In this document: in pieces, positions 58,402-64,000 of the stretch | Layout of the letters: every line of letters begins with the position of its first letter | Position numbering within the stretch: the stretch's first letter is position 1 | From: Flavobacteriales bacterium | Lineage (GTDB): Bacteria; Bacteroidota; Bacteroidia; Flavobacteriales_F; PHOS-HE28 | Assembly (NCBI GenBank): GCA_019638115.1 | Contig: JAHBUK010000002.1 | Span: 503,867-567,866 of the forward strand | DNA: 64,000 bases | Reading direction: 5' to 3' | Notes under the pieces: model-generated | Databases searched by the model: none | What the model was told of the DNA's origin: nothing | The model's input: the letters and a program-made list of their open reading frames with translations, nothing else | Program-made: the position numbers and the translations under genes

Positions 58402-59646
58402 ATGGGCAGTGCGATCATAACAGCCGAAGGGCTCGGTAAGAAGTTCGTGCTTCAGGCGCAACGGGAGCGCTACACGGCACTCCGTGATGTGCTCGGCAAA
58501 AAAGCACGCAACCTGCTGGGGGGAGGAGGTGGCCAGGCCTCGACCAATGAGTTCTGGGCCTTGAAGGACCTTTCGTTCACCGTTCAGGAAGGCGACCGTG
58601 TGGGCATCGTGGGGCGCAATGGCGCTGGCAAGTCCACGCTGCTGAAGGTGCTTAGCCGCATAGTGGACCCCACCGAAGGGCGCGTGGAGATCAACGGTCG
58701 CCTGGCTTCGCTGTTGGAAGTGGGCACCGGCTTCCACCCTGAACTGAGCGGGCGGGAGAACATCTTCCTCAACGGTTCCATCCTCGGCATGTCGCGCGCG
58801 GAGATCCGTGCTCGATTCGATGAGATCGTGGCCTTCGCCGAAGTGGAGCGTTTCCTGGACACCCCGGTGAAGCGCTACAGCAGCGGCATGTACGTACGCC
58901 TGGCATTTGCGGTGGCCGCGCACCTGGAACCGGAGATCCTCATTGTGGACGAAGTGCTGGCGGTGGGCGATGCGGAGTTCCAACGGAAGTGCATCGGTAA
59001 AATGAAGGAGGTAAGCTCTGGCGGTCGCACAGTGCTCTTTGTAAGCCACAACATGGCCGCCGTGCAGAACCTGTGCAATACGGCCATGTACCTGAGCCAC
59101 GGTCAACTGGTATCACAGGGCCCCACGGACCAAGTGGTGGCCGAATACCTGCGCGCTGCGGATGGAAGCAACGGGTCCGAACTGGCCAGCCGCAACGACC
59201 GCCAAGGGAACGGCGCCATACGCTTCACCCAGCTTGCCCTGTGCGATGGCCAGGGCAGGTCCATCGCTGCTGCACAGACCGGCGCCGACCTTCGGATGGA
59301 CCTGCATTTCAGTGCCGGGCACGGCCCCTTGCGCAACCTGCATGTGGCCATGGGCATCGATGATGTTTACGGCCAACGCATCCTGCACCTGAGCAACGAG
59401 ACCACGGGCCAGATCTTCGATGTGGCCGATGGTTCCTCGCGCGTGTCCATCCACATGCCGCGCTGCCCCTTGTTGCCGGGGTCCTATGGCTTCACCTTGT
59501 TCTCCACCGTGAATGGCGAGATGGCCGATTACCTGCTGAACGCAGGCACCTTTCACGTGGAAAGCGGCGACTACTTCGGTACCGGCCGGCTGCCTGCCGG
59601 AGATCAAGGTTCCTTCATCACCGACCACCGTTTCACCCTTTCCTGA
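58402..59646 (+). CDS. polysaccharide ABC exporter ATPase (Wzt-like, with C-terminal glycan-binding domain)
   Basis: 414 residues starting 1 base after the permease stop. The ATPase half has Walker A 'GRNGAGKST' (71-79), 'GTGFHPELSGRENIFLNG' (Q-loop area of the O-antigen subfamily), signature 'YSSGMYVRLAFAV' and Walker B 'ILIVDEVLAVGD'. Residues about 265-414 form the Wzt-type beta-sandwich that recognises the capped end of the glycan before export ('GADLRMDLHFSAG', 'HVAMGIDDVYGQRILHLSNET'). This implies chain-length or cap-controlled export, fitting the methyltransferases downstream. Confidence 0.95.
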   Translation: MGSAIITAEGLGKKFVLQAQRERYTALRDVLGKKARNLLGGGGGQASTNEFWALKDLSFTVQEGDRVGIVGRNGAGKSTLLKVLSRIVDPTEGRVEINGRLASLLEVGTGFHPELSGRENIFLNGSILGMSRAEIRARFDEIVAFAEVERFLDTPVKRYSSGMYVRLAFAVAAHLEPEILIVDEVLAVGDAEFQRKCIGKMKEVSSGGRTVLFVSHNMAAVQNLCNTAMYLSHGQLVSQGPTDQVVAEYLRAADGSNGSELASRNDRQGNGAIRFTQLALCDGQGRSIAAAQTGADLRMDLHFSAGHGPLRNLHVAMGIDDVYGQRILHLSNETTGQIFDVADGSSRVSIHMPRCPLLPGSYGFTLFSTVNGEMADYLLNAGTFHVESGDYFGTGRLPAGDQGSFITDHRFTLS

Positions 59647-59647
59647 A

Positions 59648-60349
59648 GTGGGCCTGCTCTACCTCCTACGCCAGATCAAGTACAACCGGCACCGGGGAGC
59701 GCGCTGGAGCGATGTGCGCTTCTACCTGCGCTGGAGCAAAGCCCTTCGACCAGGCCGCGATACACTTTCCGAGCGCACCGCGTGGCTCACCTTTCCGGCC
59801 GTGGACCGCTTGCACCAACTGGTGAAGCCCGAGTACCGCGTGTTCGAGTACGGTGGTGGTGGCAGTACGCTCTTCTGGCTCGATCGCGTGGCCGAAGTGG
59901 TTACCGTGGAGCATGACCCACAGTGGTACGCAGTGCTGCAAGAGCGCATGCAGCAGGAGGGAGGCACGCGCTGGACCGGCATCCATGAACCGGCGCGCCC
60001 CGGCAACCTGGTACCCGTTCCGGACCCAGCCGTTCCGGAGCACCATGCAAGCGCCGACCCGGCCTCCAAAGGCATGAACTACCGGGATTACGTACACAGC
60101 GTGGACCGCTATCCGGACGGCTATTTCGATGTGCTGTTGATCGATGGACGCGCGCGCACCAGTTGCCTGGCCTACGCCACCAGCAAGCTTAAGCAAGGAG
60201 GCATACTGGTGTTGGACAATGCGGAGCGGACCTACTACACCGAGCGCAATGGCCATGTGCTGGCCGGTTTCGACACCCTCCTCGCGGGCATGGCACCGGT
60301 CATCTTCAACCGCGATCTTTCGGAAACACGCATCTTCCGGAAACGATGA
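59648..60349 (+). CDS. SAM-dependent methyltransferase-like protein
   Basis: 233 residues with a GTG start 1 base after the ABC ATPase stop. The Rossmann core is 'YRVFEYGGGGSTLFWLDRVAEVVTVEHDPQWYAVLQERM' (motif I GGGGST, then acidic VEHD) and 'YFDVLLIDGRARTSCLAYATSKLKQGGILVLDNAERTYY'. This arrangement is common in polysaccharide and O-antigen loci. It may methylate the glycan or act on an unrelated small molecule. It overlaps the next gene by ATGA. Confidence 0.85.
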   Translation: MGLLYLLRQIKYNRHRGARWSDVRFYLRWSKALRPGRDTLSERTAWLTFPAVDRLHQLVKPEYRVFEYGGGGSTLFWLDRVAEVVTVEHDPQWYAVLQERMQQEGGTRWTGIHEPARPGNLVPVPDPAVPEHHASADPASKGMNYRDYVHSVDRYPDGYFDVLLIDGRARTSCLAYATSKLKQGGILVLDNAERTYYTERNGHVLAGFDTLLAGMAPVIFNRDLSETRIFRKR

Positions 60350-61944
60350 GCACGCCACTTGCCCCGATCGCTCTCTTCGCCTACAAGCGGCCGCAGCATT
60401 TGAAGCGCGCCCTGCATAGCCTGGCCGCCAACCCGGAAGCCGCTGCAAGTCCGCTCATCATTTACTGTGATGGCCCGCGTGAGCATGCTTCCGCAGCCGA
60501 CCTTGCGGCCATAGCGGAAGTGCGCAAGGTGGCCGCAGCAGCATCCGGTTTCGCTTCGCTTCGTGTGCTGGAGGCCCCTGCCAACAAAGGACTTGCACGG
60601 TCGGTGATGGAGGGCGTGAGCGATGTGCTGGGCAGCTACGGACGCGTGATCGTGGTGGAGGACGATGTGGAGCTCTCGCCGCATTTCCTCCGTTTCATGA
60701 ATGATGCGCTTGCCACCTATGCCGACAATGATCGGGTGGGAGCCATCGGTTCCTGGCCCTATTTCATGCCCGAAGGCAGAAGCGAGCGGAACTTCTTCCT
60801 GGACCATCCCGACAGCATAGCCTGGGCGACCTGGAGCAGGGCCTGGGTACACTTCGAGCCCGATGGGCAGCTCCTGCTCGACCGCTTGCAGGAAAGCGGC
60901 CGCCATACGGTGATGGACGCTGGATTGTCCTCTCCGTACTACACCAACATGTTGCACGACCAGATAGAAGGGCGTGTGGACAGTTGGGCCATCCGTTGGA
61001 CCGCATCCTGCATACTCAAGGGCATGCTCACGCTCTATCCGGAGCGTGCCCTGAGCAAGCACATGGGCTTCGGTGAAGGTGCCACGCACGAGACCGGTGC
61101 CACCGATTACAATGGATCCCTTCAATTGGCCGACACTCCGGTGCCGGTCAGCGCTTTGGACCCCCTTGTACTTCCAGAGGCACAACAGCAGTGGTCCACC
61201 TTCGTGCAGAACACCTTCGCACCACCCGCCACCATCAAGGACCGCGTGTGGCGTGCTTTGCCGCGGCCGGTGCAGCAGTGGTACAAGCGCAACCGTTCCA
61301 CGGCATCGGACGGGCCGGCGCAGTTGGCCTTCCCACCGGTATCGCGGGTGTTCGGCTTCGATCGCGGCACCCCGGTGGACAGGTACTACATAGAGCGCTT
61401 CCTCAACTGCCAGCAAGCACTTGTGCGCGGCAACGTGATGGAGATCTCCGAAAGCACCTATACCCAACGGTTCGCCAGCGGCCCCGTGGTGCCCTGGGTG
61501 CTGATTTACCAGGGCGATGCCGCCCATGGCCGCGTGATCGGAGACCTCGCCAAGTTGGAGACCCTGCCCGCTGCAAGCATGGATACCTTCATCTGCACCC
61601 AAACGCTCAACTTCATTTACGATGTGCATGCGGCAGTGTGTGGTCTTCACCATGTGCTTAAGCCGGGTGGAACGGCCTTGGTCACCGTTGCCGGCCTGGT
61701 GCAAGTGTCCCGTTTCGATGCGGAACGCTGGGGCGATTTCTGGCGCTTCACACCCAGCTCCGCGCAGCGCATGTTCGCAGAGGTGTTCGGCGCAGGCAAC
61801 ATCGGGGTGCAGGTTTTCGGCAACTCGTATGCTGCCGCGTGCCTCATGAAAGGCTTCGCCACCGAGGAGTGCGACAAGCAGTTGTTGGACCAAAGCGATG
61901 CCGACTACCCGGTGGTGATCGCCATTAGCGCACGCAAGGCATGA
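60346..61944 (+). CDS. fused glycosyltransferase and methyltransferase
   Basis: 532 residues. The N-terminal about 270 residues are a GT-A transferase ('LFAYKRPQHLKRALHSLAANPEA', 'IIYCDGPRE', 'VIVVEDDVELSPHFLRFMNDAL', 'AIRWTASCILKGMLTLYP'). From about residue 330 a methyltransferase-like domain follows ('DRYYIERFLNCQQALVRGNVMEISESTYTQRF', 'FICTQTLNFIYDVHAAVCGLHHVLKPGGTALVTVAGLVQVS', 'DFWRFTPSSAQRMFAEVFG'). Motif I is degenerate (MEIS for LEIG). Both halves are coupled, suggesting that one enzyme adds and modifies a sugar. Confidence 0.88.
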   Translation: MSTPLAPIALFAYKRPQHLKRALHSLAANPEAAASPLIIYCDGPREHASAADLAAIAEVRKVAAAASGFASLRVLEAPANKGLARSVMEGVSDVLGSYGRVIVVEDDVELSPHFLRFMNDALATYADNDRVGAIGSWPYFMPEGRSERNFFLDHPDSIAWATWSRAWVHFEPDGQLLLDRLQESGRHTVMDAGLSSPYYTNMLHDQIEGRVDSWAIRWTASCILKGMLTLYPERALSKHMGFGEGATHETGATDYNGSLQLADTPVPVSALDPLVLPEAQQQWSTFVQNTFAPPATIKDRVWRALPRPVQQWYKRNRSTASDGPAQLAFPPVSRVFGFDRGTPVDRYYIERFLNCQQALVRGNVMEISESTYTQRFASGPVVPWVLIYQGDAAHGRVIGDLAKLETLPAASMDTFICTQTLNFIYDVHAAVCGLHHVLKPGGTALVTVAGLVQVSRFDAERWGDFWRFTPSSAQRMFAEVFGAGNIGVQVFGNSYAAACLMKGFATEECDKQLLDQSDADYPVVIAISARKA

Positions 61945-62720
61945 AGCAGTTGATCCGCCGCCTGATGTACGGACCACCGCCCGAGGTGGACCGCTTGATA
62001 GCGGCCGCTTCCCGTTTCCCGCGCTACACGGCCACCACCATCACTTTCCGCTCGTTCCGGCTCCGAGTTACGGACATGCTTTCCGTGGCCTGGCAGATCA
62101 AGGAGTTCTTCGGCGATGAACGGATGAAGCTCGTCTGCGACCGCCCCGACCCGGTCATCATTGATTGCGGTGCCAATGTGGGCGTGTCCGTGCTCTACCT
62201 CAAGGGGCTGTTCCCGCAAGCGCGCATCACCTGTTTCGAGCCGGATGCCGCCGTGTTCGCCTGTCTGCAAGAGAACCTCAGCACCAACGGCATAAGCGGC
62301 GTGGAATGCCGCCAGGAGGTGGTGTGGGTGGATGGCAACGGTGTGTCGTTCGGCAGTGAAGGTGCTGATGGCGGCTCCATCCTGCGCAGTGCCAATGCCC
62401 GCCCGCTGCCCTCCGTACGCTTGCGCGATGTGTTGCTCCAACACGCTGCCATCGACCTGCTGAAGGTGGATATCGAAGGCGCGGAAACCACCGTGCTCAC
62501 GGATTGTGGTGATGCGCTCAAGCGCGTGAAGAAGCTGTACGTGGAATACCACTCCATGCCGGATCGTCCGCAGGAGCTGCACAGCTTGTTGGCCACGCTC
62601 ACACAGTACGGCTTCCGCTACTACATACACCGCATCGGTGTGTACCACGAACACCCCTTCGCTGGTCTGAAAGAGGCAGCGATGGACATGCAATTGGATA
62701 TCCATGCCATCCGGGAATAG
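61941..62720 (+). CDS. FkbM-family methyltransferase
   Basis: 259 residues in an ATGA overlap with the previous gene. The FkbM signature is complete: 'PVIIDCGANVGVSVLYLKGLFPQARITCFEPDAAVFACLQENLSTNG' (motif I and acidic loop) and 'IDLLKVDIEGAETTVL' in the second half, then 'YVEYHSMPDRPQELHSLLATL'. FkbM enzymes O-methylate sugars or polyketides. With the Wzt C-terminal domain it could provide a terminal methyl cap on the exported glycan, which is inference. It shares 17 bases with the next gene. Confidence 0.93.
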   Translation: MKQLIRRLMYGPPPEVDRLIAAASRFPRYTATTITFRSFRLRVTDMLSVAWQIKEFFGDERMKLVCDRPDPVIIDCGANVGVSVLYLKGLFPQARITCFEPDAAVFACLQENLSTNGISGVECRQEVVWVDGNGVSFGSEGADGGSILRSANARPLPSVRLRDVLLQHAAIDLLKVDIEGAETTVLTDCGDALKRVKKLYVEYHSMPDRPQELHSLLATLTQYGFRYYIHRIGVYHEHPFAGLKEAAMDMQLDIHAIRE

Positions 62721-63708
62721 CTGGAAGGATGTCCTGCGCCCGTGGGTATACCGGATGCGCAACACACGCGATCGCATGCTGGGTGGCGCCTGTACCGTGC
62801 TGCTCTACCACCGGGTGATCGACATACCGAGCGATCCGCAGCAGCTGGCCGTGGGGCCTGCCGAGTTCGAGGCACACCTACAAGTTCTGAAGAGCCGATA
62901 CCGGGTACTGACGGTGGCGGAGTTCGACCATCACTTGCTGCATGGCAAGCGCTTCCCGGACCGTTCGGTGCTGCTCACCTTTGATGATGGCTATGCCGAC
63001 AACCACTACTTCGCACGGCCACTGCTGGAGAAATATGGCATGCAGGCCTTGTTCTACATCGCTTCGGGCTACATGGGCAGCGGTCGCGAATTCTGGTGGG
63101 ATGAGGTGGAACGACTGCTCCTGCACCGCCCGGTGCCGCTGCTATTGGACCTGCAATTGCCCGACCTGCGGCTGAAGGTGCCCGAAGCTGGTGCTACACC
63201 CAACAGAGGCGATGACCAGGAGGCTTACGCTTCTGCACTGGTGCAGCTCCGCAAGCTTCCTGGCAACGAGCGCGATGCGCTGCTGATTAAGCTTCGCAGC
63301 TCGATCGGTCCGGCCGAACCACGCAGCACGCACCTGCCCATGAGCGTGGAAGAACTGCGCGAATTTGCCGCCTCGCCAGCCGTGGTCATCGGTGCGCATA
63401 CCGTGCTGCATCCTTCACTGGCGCAGTTGCCGGAAGGCGAGCAACGGCAGGAGATCTCCGCTTCCAAAGCGCAGTTGGAACACCTGCTGGGCATATCGGT
63501 CCCGTACTTCTCCTATCCCTTTGGCACCGGTGCCGACTTCAGCGCCACCACCGAACGGTTGGCCCGCGCGGCCGGCTTCCGGCACACTGCCGCCAACTAC
63601 CCCGGCTTCGTGCATGCCCGCTCGCCACAGCACCGCTTTCCACGGCATCTGGTGCGCAACTGGCAAGGGCCTGAGTTCGCGCACAGAATGGAACAGTTCG
63701 CTCCCTGA
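62704..63708 (+). CDS. polysaccharide deacetylase (NodB homology, CE4)
   Basis: 334 residues. CE4 motifs: 'VLLTFDDGYADNHYFARPLLEKYGMQALFYIASGYMG' (TFDDGYxD, the metal and base residues), 'VVIGAHTVLHPSLAQLP' (HTxxHP type metal ligands) and 'YFSYPFGTGADF' (motif 3, P-F-G). There is no signal peptide, so it acts in the cytoplasm or has an uncleaved N-terminus. It removes N-acetyl groups from a polysaccharide or activated sugar. The TGATG junction couples it to the next glycosyltransferase. Confidence 0.94.
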   Translation: MPSGNSWKDVLRPWVYRMRNTRDRMLGGACTVLLYHRVIDIPSDPQQLAVGPAEFEAHLQVLKSRYRVLTVAEFDHHLLHGKRFPDRSVLLTFDDGYADNHYFARPLLEKYGMQALFYIASGYMGSGREFWWDEVERLLLHRPVPLLLDLQLPDLRLKVPEAGATPNRGDDQEAYASALVQLRKLPGNERDALLIKLRSSIGPAEPRSTHLPMSVEELREFAASPAVVIGAHTVLHPSLAQLPEGEQRQEISASKAQLEHLLGISVPYFSYPFGTGADFSATTERLARAAGFRHTAANYPGFVHARSPQHRFPRHLVRNWQGPEFAHRMEQFAP

Positions 63709-64000
63709 TGAAGGTCGTTCACCTCAATACCAGTGACACCGGTGGGGCTGCCATGGCCGCCATCAACCTGCACTTGGCATTTTTGGACCAAGGGGTGGGT
63801 TCGCACCTGCTCACGCTCAACCGCACCCGCACGGACCTGCCCGGCCACGCTGCGGTGGAACCCTTTCTGTTGCGCGGCACACCCATCCGCGACCGACTGC
63901 TGTACAAGGCGCGCCGTGCGTTGGAGCTAAGCGGTCTGGTGGACGACCGGAGCAACACGCCCTTCAACCGGAACCTGCGTTCGGACCCCGGTGGTCTCGA
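63708..64000 (+). CDS. glycosyltransferase, N-terminal fragment
   Basis: It starts in the TGATG overlap with the deacetylase and runs off the right edge after about 97 residues. The opening 'MKVVHLNTSDTGGAAMAAI', then 'LHLAFLDQGVGSHLLTLNRT', is typical of a GT4-type glycosyltransferase of polysaccharide loci (nucleotide-sugar GT-B, N-domain with GGAA loop). The operon therefore continues beyond the window. Catalytic residues lie outside it. Confidence 0.85.
   Translation, partial: MKVVHLNTSDTGGAAMAAINLHLAFLDQGVGSHLLTLNRTRTDLPGHAAVEPFLLRGTPIRDRLLYKARRALELSGLVDDRSNTPFNRNLRSDPGGL

Overview
The window looks like a chromosome segment of a fairly GC-rich member of the Bacteroidota, most probably a Flavobacteriales-type lineage known mainly from environmental or wastewater genomes (the lineage is inference). 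Four lines of evidence point there: at least five secreted proteins end in a type IX secretion (T9SS) sorting domain; promoter-like TAnnTTTG/TAnnTTCG boxes precede many genes; Shine-Dalgarno sequences are hardly visible; and several gene sets are Bacteroidota-typical (ASPIC/UnbV repeat lipoprotein with vanadium haloperoxidase, MarR-YceI-nitroreductase, a DUF2723-like protein). Neighbouring genes mostly sit a few bases apart or share ATGA overlaps.

Layout. 1-7270: an island of small single-domain proteins (five SRPBCC/AHSA1 proteins, two DUF1801 proteins, GyrI-like, YdeI-like, cupin, DoxX-like, DUF1428, ASCH-like). 7326-9790: two tandem secreted paralogues, only one with a T9SS tail. 9843-12305: PEP synthase. 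12727-13764: a conserved hypothetical protein with protein-kinase-like sequence signatures. 13773-14226: a hairpin-rich tandem repeat array next to tRNA-Ser. 14284-19124: an MBL hydrolase, a T9SS M36 metallopeptidase and a LamG T9SS protein. 19242-29585: GCS2 ligase, ASPIC/UnbV lipoprotein, haloperoxidase and uncharacterised envelope proteins. 29625-39721: the ligase-associated DNA repair set (PdeM, Lhr-like helicase, ATP-dependent ligase, MBL exonuclease), interrupted by three secreted or lipoprotein genes. 39789-42592: small genes, a second hairpin repeat array next to tRNA-Pro, an OmpR-family regulator and tRNA-Gly. 42715-55184: mixed stress and envelope genes (MsrA, DUF983, MarR/YceI/nitroreductase, PhoD, sterol-desaturase family, DEAD-box helicase, DUF2723-like, SPFH/NfeD). 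55370-64000: an export-type polysaccharide operon (glycosyltransferases, Wzm/Wzt-type ABC transporter, methyltransferases, deacetylase) running off the right edge.

Three observations stand out. (1) Two tandem repeat arrays of about 125-131 bp units lie on the 3' side of two minus-strand tRNAs. They differ in sequence but share a hairpin architecture with a compensatory base-pair change, and each carries an inverted relative of its tRNA's own terminator. (2) A promoter-like box sits a fixed 4-5 bases before the start codon of about ten genes, which predicts leaderless mRNAs. (3) Dispersed palindromic repeats are inserted in frame in the DNA-repair genes: three in the helicase and one in the exonuclease.
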